Numbered from the stretch's first letter, positions 37,561-54,125 are shown. The stretch: DNA of 64,000 bases from Trogon surrucura (GCA_020746105.1 CM036619.1:5176561-5240560); one strand, 5' to 3'. Made by a program: numbers and translations. Notes: a model not told the origin generated them from the sequence alone.

Positions 37561-39430
37561 TTTGAGAAACTCACTTTCTCTTTGTCGCTGCCAGATAATT
37601 CGATTAGTTACAGTTAGGCGTCTGAAATTCCTGATCCGTGATTTATTTACTCAGTACTCAAAGCTCTTAAAAGACTTTAAGCATAGGACTCAACACAATA
37701 AATCGAGAAATTATTTTTGTAGAGGTTGTCTGGTGCCTTTTGTGTGATGGAACTGATGAACTGATGAACCATCGGGGTTGAATATGAAAGTGGAACGATC
37801 AGAGAAGGAGAGGAAAGGAGGAGGAGGCAGGCAGAGAGAATTTACTAAAACTGGCGGTTATGGTCTGTTTAAGTAGAAAAAACAACACCCAACCAAACCA
37901 AAAACCAAAAAGCATCCAAATGAGAAAAGGGGCTAAAAAGTCAGAGAGTGGCTAATCAGTCGTGAATGTTTTGGAAAGCAGGAGCACATCCTGCTAATGC
38001 TAATTTTCGTGAGATGCAGATCAGGAGCATGATGGCATTTGGGAGGAAAACGTGCTTACTGTTGGACAAGTAATTAAAAAATTTATTTATTTATTTTAAA
38101 AAGAATGTATATTTAAAGATGACACACCTAAAACAAGTTATCTTTCAAATTTCAAGCCCTAATCCCTTGAGAAATTTTGCTAATTAATAAGAATTGTTTT
38201 CTATAGGTAGTTCAGAAATTAAAATGAAGAGATTATATTCTGAATTTTTATATTTTCAGTCTTGGTGTTTTGCCTTTTGGTTTTTTTTAATGTTATATCT
38301 TAATGGGGAACCTGCAGTTGATACATTCTGGTATTTCTTCACAGTTTCTGCAGTCTCAGGAGCAAACTGCCTGTAACTAAGTTCTGGCATTTCATCTTGT
38401 TTTAAATGTTGAGATGTACTTTGTGCCATTTTACTGTGCTAAGGGAATTTAGAAAAGACCTGAAAATGCAGCGGATGCGAGCCTTTCTTTCAAAGCATAA
38501 TTTGTTAATTTAATTATGGAAAGCACTGATAATAAATATTTCAAGAACTAGTGTTCCAATTTGGAAAAAAAATGGACAAAATCTTGCTTTGCTGTCGGAA
38601 ACGCAAAATGCGGTACATGTGGTGATGTGATACTATAAGAAATATTATAAAACAGAATCTTCTGGTTCTTTCGGTAGCAAGATACGCACAGAGCAAAAAT
38701 CGAAGTTGTTGCTAGTGAAATTGTGTAGGAAGAAAGAAACCAAGCATAAAGAAACAAATCTGCCAAGCAAGGCAGATGATGTAAGAGTTAAACCCAGGAG
38801 CTCCTGACCTGAACTCTTTCCAACTTTCTAAATTTTACAAAACCAAAAAGTACTTCAGCAGCGAGGGGGAGAGTACATGAACATTTTATGGTTTGTTTGC
38901 ACATTAACCGTGTATCTGCATAAAAAAGAGTTTAGTGACTAATTCACTTACTACGTATCTTGTTCTTGTTGGTAGTTCCTTTCTTGATTGTATCTAATGT
39001 TGCTGTTCAGTAATTATTCCTGCTTTAAACAGATTTTCCCCATTCATTTATATATTTCTTTTGTCATCAGCTGTTTTGGGGAGATCTGGTCTCAATCAGT
39101 AATGTTCTAGCTGCTTCTTCAGTAGTAATATTTTGTAGAATTATATGTAAATTCTCTTTAGATTTTACTCTCTACTGCTGGGTGGAAGGTACTGGAGTAG
39201 TAGTTCAGTAGAAATAATTCAGCTGAGTTGTAGATTATAATTGTTTGACTTGACAATTAAAAATCAGTATATGAAAGGTATTACTGTTCAGTGTCACTGT
39301 TGAGGGCCTGGCAGAAGAGTAGGAACTGTTGTCATTTCATCAGGGAAATTTAATGTCAAATGTATTTCTTTTCTTCACTGGCATAGTATTATTAAAATAG
39401 CAGTTCTTTACTAGTTTTACTTTTAATTCT
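37561..39430. other. Intron sequence, nothing recognised
   Basis: AT-rich, with a short TTTATTTATTTATT tract near 38081. No gene or mobile-element ends. Confidence 0.5.
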
Positions 39431-39435
39431 ATTGT

Positions 39436-40609
39436 TGTCGTGGGTTGACCCTGGCCGACCGCCAGGTACCCACACAGCCGCTCACTCACTCCCCCTTTAC
39501 TGCTGAACAGGGGGAGAAAATATTTCCAAGGGCTCAGGGTTTGAGATGAGGACAGGGAGATCACCCTCATTTACCATCCCGGGCAAAACAGACTCAGTTT
39601 TAGGGAAATTAGTTCTTTTAATAAATGTACCTAATCAGAGAGGTGTAGTGAGAAGTAAGAAAGAGCAAACAGATCTTAAAAACAGAACACCTTCCCCCCA
39701 TCCCTCCCTTCTTCCGGGCCTTAACATCAATCCCGGTTTCTCCACCTCCTCCCCCTGAGCGGCACAGGGGGACAGGGAATGGGTGTTGCGGTCAGTTCAT
39801 CCGACGTTGGTTTCACTGCTTCTTCACTCCGGGGGAGGACTCTTCACTCTTCCCCAGGACCATTGTGGGGTCCCTCTCACGGGAGACAAGCTTCACGCTC
39901 TCTTCTCCACGTGAGTTGTCCCACGAAGGGCAATTCATCACAAACTGCCCAACGTGAGACACCTCACGAGGGGCAGCCCACCCCTCGTGAGTCTGAGGAG
40001 CAGTCCTTCGGGGGAAACTGCTCCAGCGTGAGCCACCTGCAGCGTCCCAAAAGTCCCACCGGCCAACCTGCTCCAGCGTGGGCATTCCCTCTTCCACGGG
40101 CTACCGGTTCCGGCAGCGACTTGCTCTGATGCGGCTTCCCACGGGCTACAGTCCCCTTTCAGGCATCCACCCACACGGCGTGGAGTCCTCGGTGGACATC
40201 TACGCGGTGATCTTCACGGTGGACTTCTGCACCTCGCCCATGGGCTGCAGGGGGACAACCCGCTTCACAATGGTCTTCACCACAGACCCGGGGGACTCCT
40301 TCTGCTCCGGCGCCTGGAGCTCATCCTCCCCCCCCTCCTTCTTCACTGGCCTTGGTGTCTGCACAGATTCTCACTCCTCCATCTCTGTGCCAGCTGTTGT
40401 GGCGCAGTTCTTTTCCCCGTTCTTTTTCACAGAGGCGTTCCTCTGCTATCACCTTACTGATAGGCTCAGCCTTGGCCAGCGGCGGGTCCCTCTTTGGAGC
40501 CGGCTGGCATTGGCTCTATCAATCTTGGGGAGCTTCTAGCAGCTTCTTACAGAAGCCACCCTGCAGCTCCCCCCCCGCCGCCAAAATCTGGCCAGGCCAA
40601 ACCAAAACA
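39436..40609 (-). mobile_element. Solo ERV LTR (1,174 bp) with perfect 5-bp TSD
   Basis: It begins TGTCGTGGGTTGACCCTGG and ends CCAAACCAAAACA. It is flanked by ATTGT at 39431-39435 and ATTGT at 40610-40614. Five-base duplications are typical of ERVL-like integration. Orientation is judged minus because ATTAAA on that strand (39617-39622) lies about 180 bp from the 39436 end, as in R/U5. The body is GC-rich and carries repeated CTGCTCCAGCGTG (40018 and 40068) and CACGGGCT-type motifs. It resembles, from memory, a long LTR family common in bird genomes. No internal viral genes remain. Open frames at 39779-40539 are LTR sequence, not genes. Confidence 0.9.
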
Positions 40610-40614
40610 ATTGT

Positions 40615-43370
40615 GTTAGCGAATATAGGAAGAATTTCCATGAATAGACTGGAGAGGATGATTTGAAAATAAAAATAAAATAGTACCTACTCTGTGCAGA
40701 AAATGTGTTTGAGGACAAAATGCATGACAGAAATCAAAATGGTGGTTTTTTTGGATAGTTTGTAAAATATTTCTTGTTAATATAGTAGGTGGTATTCACA
40801 TCTGGTGTGTTGGTTAAGAGTCTTGTCATCTGGTACGTACACTCAGAAACATTTTTCTTTATCAGTAGAAGGAAGGATCAATGAGATTGTAAAAAATTTA
40901 TCAAGCCAAAGTCACCTTATCAGTTAAACAATTTATCCATATTTTTGCCATTGAGTTTGCAAAATGAACTCTGCTTAAAAACAAGAATCCACCGCACAGA
41001 TGCTCTGAATTCCAGATGTGTTCAGATATCAATAGGCTTCTTTTCCTGGCTGCCTGCCTTGAGAGGTCGGTGAACTCCATCCGTCCTTCCTCTTCTTTTT
41101 TATGGATCACCCACAGGCAGAATTATGTCTGTCGTGACACCCTGCCGTTTCTTTTTGATCTACAGTGATGCAGTTTGGAGAAATCTAATAAATTTTATTG
41201 GTGTTTGTAAAGATGAATAGGATCTGCAACTCCGTCTGTTACTTGTGTAGGTTTGACAAGGCCACTGGAGTAAGTGTGCAGTATTATTTAAATCGGGGGC
41301 TCTAGGACTTGGACCGTTCTTCTCTGCAGGTGCTATGGGAGAGAGTGGTAAATTGTTTTAAATTGGAGCTTTGTAAGTTTATGAAAATGTAGGATTTTCT
41401 TTTTTTTCTATTGTAGAGATAGAAAATCAATCATTCATATTGTACCTGGTGTCCTTTCCATGGTACGTGTGTCTAGAGGGGTTTAAAGGAGATTGAATTT
41501 TGTGGGTTTTTAATATTCTGTTCATATAAAACGAATCCTAAGCAATAAAACTTCCTCTGATCACTTGAAGACTCCGAAAAAAATCATTTCCTTCAGTCAT
41601 GCTCCCACCTACACATACATCTACGCTCGTGGTGTAAAGTCTGCCTCACGTTTTATCATTGTGCATGGGTGTACGTTCCCAGGATCGCTGCAAATTATTG
41701 TGGCCAGAGAAAGAACATGGGTTTGGGTGTTCTGTGATTCTCGGAGATATTCAAAGTCTCTTTCATCCTCAGTATTAAATGTCCCCCGTTTTGGGTAAGA
41801 AGAGATGTTCTGTTGTCTAGATTGATAGAAGATCACTAGGTTTTCTTTTTCCTGTTCTCTAGGGTGGAGAGTGGGAGACACACGGTCGTCAGCAAGTTTT
41901 GTTTGACAAATTCGTGTCTATAACAGAGACCAGGATTATGATGATGCCCTTAAACTCTCTTGCTCAGCAATGGCACATAACGGTTGTGTTTTGTAGCCTT
42001 TTTTCTGAAAGGTTTTCCTTTGGTGGAGGACGCCTTGTAGGGTTTTGCATCTGGAACGATAATGCTCTGTCACCTTTCAAACTAACATTTTTTTACATGT
42101 TTACTGTAATTATATGGGACTGGCCTTAATTAAGGAGCTCTGTGCCTTGGTCCTGTGTAGAATGAGCCGTGGATCCATACCGCAGCACCTTTCCCTAGCA
42201 GGATACTCTGAGTATTACAGCAATAATACAGATCGTACATAGCTAGAATTTCCACGATTTCCTAACCGCAACTAAAGTCTGTTCTCACATTGCATTGTAA
42301 GTAAGGGCAGATTCCTGTGCTTATGGAGCCTGGCTCTGGTTTTTATCAGATGGTCCAGCTGGTTAATTAGAATGAAGCACGTTTTGAATGGGTTTGCGCT
42401 TTTTTAGTTTTGTATTTAGTATCGATTATCTCTCCTGGCAGAACATAAACTTGAGTTTGTTAAACTACAAATTAGGAATTGAAATAAACAGAATGGACAG
42501 GTGTGTCCGGAGTGCCCAGTGAAGGTTTTTGTTTGTGTTATAAGGTGACTCTCATGAATTTTAATGAAAATAAATTAGGAACTGGAGGTAGCCCACTTTA
42601 CCTAAAATCAAGCTGGATAGAGTCAAAATATTTAAGTGCGCGCATGCAGCAAAACATTGAACTTTTGATTTTTTAAATCACCGACTGGATTGCAGTTATT
42701 TTAAGAAATTGATTGTACCCATGTTTCTGTTTCTTCAGCCGGACTTCTAATAGTATAAAACATAATTCTTTTTTTAAGTTAGAAGATCCTTAGGTTGTTC
42801 CTTAGAGCTTTTGAAAAAAATTCACAAGTTTCCTAAATTGTTTTTCTGAATCTTCACTCGAAAGGGATATTACTTATACATGACTGAGGACTGATGACAT
42901 TTGTGAAATACAATTGGTTTCCTGGATAAGTTGTTGACTTGAGGCTTGGGTTTTTTTTGTGGAGTTGGTGTTTTTTTGGGGTTTGTTTCAGTTTTTGATT
43001 AAGTATGAGCCGGTCAAAGAGGAGATAAGCATTGATTCTAAATCTTTTTAAGAAACAGCTGTCCTTCTAGACATGGGCTTCAGCATAATGTCGTAAAGTC
43101 TATGTTAGGGTAGAGATCTGTTGCTGTCTCTGTCCTTGCTCTGAGATGTGACAATGCCAGCTGCCCAGGGAACAGAAATAGAGCTGCAAAAAAAAAAATT
43201 CCTGTGACACTTTCCAAATTCCAGCCTTGCTTCCAGCAAATTGCATTTCAGGAATTCATTTCTAATGAAAAAAGAGTTAATGTGTGGTCCCTTTGGATGA
43301 ACCAGAGGTTTGTTCTGAGCTTGAACCCTGGTGATAACGTGGGGACTGGTATGCTGGGAAGCTTCCCACA
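40615..43370. other. Intron sequence without recognised genes or repeats
   Basis: No CR1 tail, LTR terminus or coding block was recognised. Small ORFs such as 41565-41798 have no known domain. Confidence 0.5.
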
Positions 43371-43515
43371 TAGAATCATAGAACAGTTTTGGCTGGAAGA
43401 GACCTTCAAGATCATTGAGTTCGACCTTTTCCTAGCCCTATGAACACCACTAAACCATGTCCTTTAATGCATCCTTAATGCAACACCTCCAGCTCTGCCA
43501 GACCAACTGGGCCAC
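43371..43515 (-). repeat. CR1 LINE 3' fragment
   Basis: TAGAATCATAGAACAGTTTT, GGCTGGAAGAGACCTTCAAG and CACTAAACCATGTCCT are CR1 tail elements of the subtype at 28091. The far end is diverged. Confidence 0.75.
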
Positions 43516-44417
43516 TGCATGTTTGGTGCAGTTACGGCAGACTTTGACCCGCATATATTAGAGCCTGGTATACACCTTGGTTTCTGGTCAAGTTTACAGT
43601 TGCCAAATGTTTAACGTCTTCTAAAATGACTTCTAGACAGCCAATAGTAAGAATGACAACTATCATCATGCTATTCATTAAGGAAAAAGACACAGAGCCC
43701 AAAATTTCATCACAAAAGTAGTGATGGAGCTCAGTAGTACTGAGAGTAATGAGTGCGTAAGACTGATGTTAGAGAGTAAGCCTAATTTTTAATATTTGCT
43801 AACTGATCGTATTCTGTAAAATGAACATCAAAGACAAGGTTCATGCACTAGATCTAGTCAACACATTGTATTAATCCATCAGTTAATGGAGATGAACATA
43901 TGTTTAGAGTGACTTGTTGAGACATCAGGTGCTTTTAGTTTTGTATAATCTTTATCATACTCAATCTTTATCACACTTGATCGTTATCACACTCAAAAAC
44001 TTTTCCTTTTGACTCTGAAGATAACAAAATTGTGACTATTTTCCAAGCGTACAACAGAGCATGTTATGTAATAGACCCTAAACTCTTCTACACAAAACTG
44101 AGCTCTTCATTTTTCCTGTGTTAGATGTGATGTGGAGAGGAATTACATAAAGGAAAGTCTAGCTCTGTTTGTTCTCTACTCTTTAGTTTTTGAAAAGATT
44201 AGGAAAAGCAAAAAGAAGTAACTGTTTACCTACGATGCAGTTATTTGCTAGGTTGCCTTTTTTTCTTCAGACAGTAGAATGGATGGGTTAGGAAAGGAAA
44301 TTCTTGAGGGCATAGAAACTTTGTGGGTAAATCACTTCTGTCGTCTAATCTAATTGAACTTGTGAAACGCACAGTAATGCAACACAGCTAATGAGTAATT
44401 TACTTTTATTTCTCTAG
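43516..44417. other. Intron sequence before exon A
   Basis: Contains a short tandem array of about 17-bp units (43946-43996) and the branch-site/pyrimidine region of exon A (TTTACTTTTATTTCTCTAG). Confidence 0.6.
43946..43996. repeat. Imperfect 17-bp tandem repeat, three units
   Basis: Three successive units like AATCTTTATCACACTC (variants ATCATACTC, ATCACACTTG, CGTTATCACACTC). Confidence 0.75.
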
Positions 44418-48210
<3,793 letters not shown>

Positions 48211-48560
48211 GGAATCGTAGAATCGCAGAATCTTGGGGGTTGGAAGGGACCTCTAGAGATCATCTAGTCCAACCCCCCTGCCAGAGCAGGATCACCCAGG
48301 GCAGCCACACAGGAATGTGTCCTGGTGGGTTTTGAAAGTTTCTAGAGAAGGAGACTCCACACCCTCTCCGGGCAGCCTGTGCCAGGGCTCTGTCACCCTC
48401 ACAGTAAAGAAATTTCTCCTCATGTTGAGATGGAACTTCCGCTGTTCTAACTTAAACCCATTATTTCTTATTCTGTTACTGAGCACCACTGAGAAGAGAT
48501 TGTCTCCTTCCTCTTGACACCCACCCCTCAGATATTTTATATGTTAATAAGATCCCCATG
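48211..48560 (-). repeat. CR1 LINE 3' fragment
   Basis: GGAATCGTAGAATCGCAGAA, GAGATCATCTAGTCCAACCC and CTGCCAGAGCAGGATCACCC begin it. The minus-strand frame 48489-48292 reads RIRNNGFKLEQRKFHLNMRR, then [20 protein letters not shown], the CR1 ORF2 C-terminus. About 350 bp. Confidence 0.92.
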
Positions 48561-49251
48561 GGTAGCTTGATGTGGCCCTTAGCAGGCTGCCGTGCCTGAT
48601 CAGTTGCCTAATTCTGATTCAGGTATCAGCTCTCCTCTTGGACAAGATGATGCTCTGTCAGTGAATGGCTGTAATCTGCTCCAAGGTTTTTCACTGGATG
48701 CATCAACCTATTCTCACTCGACCGCCTGCATCCAAAAAGACTGGCAGAACAACCTTGTGCTGGCCAATTGTTTCCTTCTGATAATGTTACCCGTAATCCT
48801 TGATTCTGCTTTTTTTGTCCTTGCCTGGATATGATTGTCCCATGATGCATAATCAAGAATGTAGGTGTTTAAAGCAACCCAGACACAGGATATTAAAGAG
48901 AATGAGTTAATGTTGAAGGTTTTCTCAGGCTGTCCTACAGCTCACTGCCCTGGAGATCACCAAAGTCTTTAAAGGGCTTCGGGGATCTAGTTGCTTTTGT
49001 TTAGCATCAAATGCAGGTAAATCTATATAATAAAATTATATTCATTGTCTTCTGTGATCAGACATACCACATTATTTGATTCCTTATCAGGTCTTAACCC
49101 CAAAACTAGTGGTGTCATTTGAGGCCTCAGAACAGTGCAGCTACCAGCAGACTGTAGACTGCCAGTGATGTTACTGGTCTCCTTGTGTCCCTGGCCATTA
49201 TGCCACCAGTACAAAAGTGTCTTAAAGAAAAGCGTTCTACAAAGGTTGGAA

Positions 49252-49398
49252 AATCATAGAGTGCATTGGATTGGAAGGGACCTTTAAACGTCATCTAGTC
49301 CCACCCCCTGCAGTGAGCAGGGACATCGTTCACTAGATCAGGTTGCTAAGAGCCCCATCAAGCCTGACCTTGAGTGTCTCCAGGGATGGGGCCTCCAA
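49252..49398 (-). repeat. CR1 LINE tail fragment
   Basis: AATCATAGAGTGCATTGGAT, ACGTCATCTAGTCCCACCCC, TTCACTAGATCAGGTTGC and GTCTCCAGGGATGGGGCCTCC. It breaks off abruptly at 49398. Same subtype as 2312-2600. Confidence 0.9.
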
Positions 49399-49967
49399 AA
49401 GGTGGTGAGATGGTCTGAATTTGTAGATGGGAGTCAATCCACAGTGCAGCAGGGACTTCATTTTGGGGCAAAGTTCAGAAGCCAGATGTGTAAGAACATT
49501 CTTGCCTGTAAATTCTACAAATTCCAGATGATGAACAAGGTAGTTATTTTGTTGGTTTTTTTTTTTTTTTTGAGGCATCAGAGTTTTCTTCCTGTATTAA
49601 AACCACCATAAAGCTGACAAGACATCAGCTGTGGTTCTCTTGTGGCAAGTGCAGAGGCTTAGACCCTTTTTTGTAATTGGTTGAGAGAAAAAAAAAAAAA
49701 GGAACTACAGCAGGTCTGACACTGTTAAATTCAAAGTGTCAGTTCATCTAACAGTAGGTTCAAGTTAATTTTCCTTTGTGCCATTAATGTATATCATTTA
49801 ATGAATTGTTTTGGTTTTGTGAGGAAGGCATTAGGTCATAATAAAGCCTGCAGCATGCTCCCTAGTCTAACACCTTCCATTGTTTTGTATTTAAAGTCAG
49901 GATCTGGTTTTTCCAACTTGGTTTCACCAAAGTGTTTGGAGAATGAAAAAGTACAGTCTTACTCTGT

Positions 49968-50063
49968 ATGATCTTGCTCTGTCAGGGAGGTTGGACTAGA
50001 TGATCTTTGAGGTCCCTTCCAACCTCTAACACTCCGTGATTCTGTGCCTCTGTGATTCTGTGA
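49968..50063 (+). repeat. CR1 LINE terminal fragment with extended tail
   Basis: GATCTTGCTCTGTCAGGGAG, GGTTGGACTAGATGATCTTT and CAACCTCTAACACTCCGTG lead into three degenerate copies of the 8-9-bp tail unit (TGATTCTG, TGCCTC, TGATTCTG). Confidence 0.88.
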
Positions 50064-51239
50064 CTATGTTGAGGGTTCTGAGGAGATCCTCAGCTTGATG
50101 CGTAGAACTTTGAGTCTTAATGACACCAAACATAATTATCAGAATTGCCATTCCAGTTTCTAGGGTTGCCCACATTTTCACTACAGCAGCTGTTTCTATT
50201 CTGTTTCTCGTTATGTCAGTGTCCAAATGTCATAATGCTTAGAAGGTGAAGAAAAAGTCTCTTGGGTGGAGGAAGGCTAAGATATGACCTGTTTAAAATG
50301 CATAGATGTTTCTACATGGAGGAAATAATTAGTATTAAATTCACCATTTTGTTGATGAAAATTAGTAATAATAAAAGCCAGTCAAAACAGAAAGCAGGCA
50401 AATTCACCTACAAATAAAGCTCTCAATTTGACCGATAAACCATTAGAGAAATCTGTCAAGCAATTAATTTAATAACCGGTTTTTAATCTTCTCAGGTCTG
50501 GATGTCTTTGTAGAATATGTTCTTTACTTATACACACACTACTGAGCTCAGTATAGATTCTACCAATTGGGAACCCATAGCAAGTGGGAGGTTACATCCA
50601 ATAGTTAAATCATCTTGCTAACCTTAAACTCTGCTAATGGTATAATGCTGCAGTGGGTTCACGGAGGAGCAGCAGAAAGTAACTTACAGATGGAGAGAAT
50701 TGATTTTTTGAGATCAAAATGTTAAATATGTATGGTTTGGCACATGAAGACGCGAGAACATAAATCTGCAAATATTTATAGATGTGCTGAGAATATTTAG
50801 CATAATTGAAAAGGTTTACAACTGGGATAAGTCAGATGAGGACAGTTCTTTGGAATATGTGAAAAGACCTTTTAATAGTAAAATGGATAATCGACTTACT
50901 CATCTGAAGTTAGTCTCGAAAGGCTCAGTTTGGGAGAATTTAACCAAAATAAAATTCAATTAAAGAAACGCTGCTGAAAACACAATAGCACCAACAAAGA
51001 TGCTCCAGATTGTTGTTTAGCTTGTGTATGCCAGTGGATTTTGGTGAAAGAGGTTGTCATCTGGCACACCATTGCCTGACATTCTTTCCAGTCCTTCTTT
51101 TCACTTCCTGATGCCTCATTCTGAGTAGGAATGCTTCTCTAAAGAAAGTAGAAAAGGAGCAAACCAAAGCATGGATGTGGAAACGCCCTGTGATTTCAGT
51201 GGATGGGGAAACTGAGCTGAGGATGTCAATAACCTGCTC
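50064..51239. other. Intron sequence, nothing recognised
   Basis: AT-rich unique-looking sequence between CR1 copies. Confidence 0.5.
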
Positions 51240-51995
51240 TAGATGAACCTACTCTGGCAGGTCAGCTGGACTGGGTGATCTGGGAGTACTGGGTGACAAC
51301 CAGTTGAACATGAGCCAGCAGGGTGCCCAGGTGTCCCGGAAGGCCAATGGCATCCTGGCTTGTGTCAGGACCAGCGTGGCAGCAGGAGCAGGGCTGTCAT
51401 TCTGCCCCTGTGCTCAGCACTAGGGAGACCTCACCTCGAGCTCTGGGTGCAGGTCTGGGCCTCTCCCTGCAAGAGAGACCTTGAGGGGCTGGAGCGGGTC
51501 CAGAGGAGAGCAACGAGGCTGGGGAAGGGACTGGAGGGCAAGTCCTGTGAGGAGAGGCTGAGGGAGCTGGGGGGGTTCATCCTGGAGAAGAGGAGACTCA
51601 GGGGGGACCTTCTCACTCTCTACAACTGCCCAAAGGGAGGGTACAGTCAGGTGGGGGTCGGGCTCTTCTCCCGGGCAACCAGTGACAGGACGAGAGGGCC
51701 CGGCCTGAAACTGCATCAGGGAGGTTCAGGTTGGATCTCAGGCAGCCCTTCCTCACAGAGAGGGTGCTCAGGCACTGGGATGCTCTGCCCAGGGCAGGGG
51801 GGAGTCACCGTCCCTGGAGGGGTTTAAGGAGAGGCTGGATGTGGCACTTGGTGCCGTGGTCTGGCCCATGTGGTGGTGCTGGGTCATAAGCTGGACTTGA
51901 TGATCTTGGAAGCCTTTTCCAGCCTCAACAATTCTGTGACTCTGTGATCTCCAGAGGTCCCTTCCAACCCCTGAGATGCTGTGATTTTGCGAACT
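51240..51995 (+). repeat. CR1 inserted in the tail of another CR1
   Basis: Outer element: 51240-51281 (AACCTACTCTGGCAGGTCAG, GACTGGGTGATCT) resumes at 51951-51995 (CCAGAGGTCCCTTCCAACCC, GATGCTGTGATTTTGCG). Inner element: 51282-51950 runs from GGGTGACAACCAGTTGAACA to ATTCTGTGACTCTGTGATCT. GTGATCT occurs at both junctions. The inner frame from 51360 reads [20 protein letters not shown], then [20 protein letters not shown]. It has the same 3' subtype as 648-812 and a notably CpG/GC-rich body. Confidence 0.88.
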
Positions 51996-54125
51996 TCCAA
52001 CCCTCCCGAGTGTTTCCTGTTGAAGCCGCCTTTAAAACCAAGCCCGAAGCAGAACTGCAGTGAGATTATTCACTGAAGGGAGCCGTCACTGCAGCATAGC
52101 AGCTGCATCTGGGTTTCAATACTATGGTAAATGTTACTGCAGAATATCCTCTGCTCTCGTTTCAGAGTGGATTGGAATAGTAATCTCGATACCCCTGAAA
52201 GAAATATCTAGAACACAGTGTAATTGTCTTCTGCCTTAAGTTCCCGTGGCCCAAATTTTGTGGTTGTTTTTGGAATCATAACTGGCATTGTAAAATTTTT
52301 TTTTTATGAGTCATCATGTCGCTAACTTTGGGTTTATATCCTGAATTCTACAATAGAAGATAATAGAAATTAATTTGTACTATAAATCTTCAAGACACTG
52401 TTGAGTTAACTTTCAGTAAAAAAATAAGAATCTTTATTTTTTTTATTGTTTGAGTATTGAATTAAATTTGCATGTTATTCTGAGACCTTCAGTTTATAAA
52501 TCGAACAGCTGAAAATGTTTCCTTGTAATTCTAGTTTTTACCTGTACAATATCTGATGAGTAGACTTTTGTGCTACTTGTAAAAGGAAATCTTGAGCATG
52601 AAATTTATAGTAGATTTCTTCCTAAGGGAAACATCGTGGGCAAATAAGGAAGGTGATTGAAATGGAAAATGTTTGCACATTGTGATTTTTAGTACTCTTC
52701 CACTTAGGGTCTGAAACGGTTTGTTTGACTCAGTCTTATTTCCTTTCCATTAGTAGTCGAAATGACAGACGGAAAGAAGAGTAAAACCCTTTCAAGAACT
52801 TTTGTTCTTCATCATAACGTCTACGTGCAGTCCAGAACAGCCTTAATTCATCTTCATTTAACTTGGACTTCTAACATAATGCAGTAATCTCTATATCATT
52901 CCGTTCAGAAAAGACAGCTGTTGAGTTTATGGCCTCTGCTCTATTTTTCTGGATGATTTTATATTTTATTCTCTAGGGGAATGAAATTTATATGATTACT
53001 TTAACTGTTTCCCTCTCTCCCCTAGGTACATTTTGAGTAATTTCAGCCGGCTGCAGGGATAAGTTAAATATATTCCTGTGGATTGGTACTGGGGTAGAGA
53101 TACCCTAATTTATGTCTCGGTGAGGAAAGGCAACAACAGGGGCTCAGGACTCCCTTGTGCCAGTTGGGCTGGATGAGCTCAGGGCAGCCAAAAAACATTT
53201 CACTGCCCACTGCAGTGGAAGGATGGGTGAGAAAGCTGTGGGTGCTTTGGGGGATGAGGAGGTAGGAATGGAGATGTGTGGGAGTTGAGGTTTTTGTGGC
53301 GTGATAGTGTGTTTCTGCCTTTTATCTTCCAGAATAATCCAAAATGTGTGGATTATTTGGATTTTGTAGAAATCAGAAACTCTCTACTAAATCACACTGT
53401 TTTCTTAAATACTTGCAAGTCCATAAGGATATGGAATAAAACGCGATGACGGTTTAATTTTGTGTGTGTTAATGGGTACCAGGCTATCTCAACAGATGTT
53501 CTAGAGGGAAAAACAAAAACCCCAAAATATCCAAGCTGACTTTAGGTGTGTTTGACCCAAACTTTAAAAAGGAGCTAGTAAGAGCAAAATAAGTCACAAC
53601 CTCTAAAAATCTCTAAAATGATGACCCCGAACATTGTGTGAAATGTTGAAGATGGATTTCTCTGCCTTCTTAGGGATGAATAGTAACCAACATCTACTTA
53701 ACCAGCCTTGAGGGATTCAAAATCAACTCAGAGTGGATTCTTTTTTTCACTAGTAACTCACCCTGCACCTTCCTCCCTAACCCACTAAATATTTAGTGTA
53801 AGCTAAATGGTGGTGGATAGTTTGGAAACGGAAGAAATTGTGTAAATGTGGGATAGGCTTTTCCAGTTCCGGGAATCAGTGGCTTATGAGTAGTATTTTT
53901 CGGCCAAAAATTTCAGGAGACTATTATGGTATATAATTTAATCATCTTTAGATCCATTTATTATTTGGAGTGTTTTAAGGTTTTTTTTATGCTTACACAC
54001 TTTGAAGAAAAATAAATTAATTTGTGTAGCGTGGAGGCCAGGGTTAATGGTCTCAGATTTACTCAATTGCCTTAATATCCTTAAAAAAAGAGCTTTGTGT
54101 AAGCAACAGATTGCTGACTGGACTT

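Larger units (their letters stand above)
1..44417 (+). other. TRAPPC9: Upstream TRAPPC9 intron sequence
   Basis: No coding exon of TRAPPC9 or any other gene was recognised here. The exon before 44418 should end with residues like GDYSHVK, and no acceptor-ORF-donor block encoding that was seen, so this is read as one long intron running off the left edge. TRAPPC9 introns are also tens of kb long in mammals. Contents are CR1 LINE fragments, LTRs and simple repeats, listed separately. A small unrecognised or poorly conserved exon cannot be excluded by eye. Confidence 0.75.

Noticed and set aside
39779..40666. Overlapping 94-153-codon ORFs as a protein-coding gene
   Set aside because: They lie wholly within a GC-rich LTR with defined ends and a target duplication; LTRs are GC-rich enough to leave chance open frames.
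51360..51827. 155-codon ORF as a gene
   Set aside because: CR1 ORF2 C-terminal sequence inside a nested CR1.
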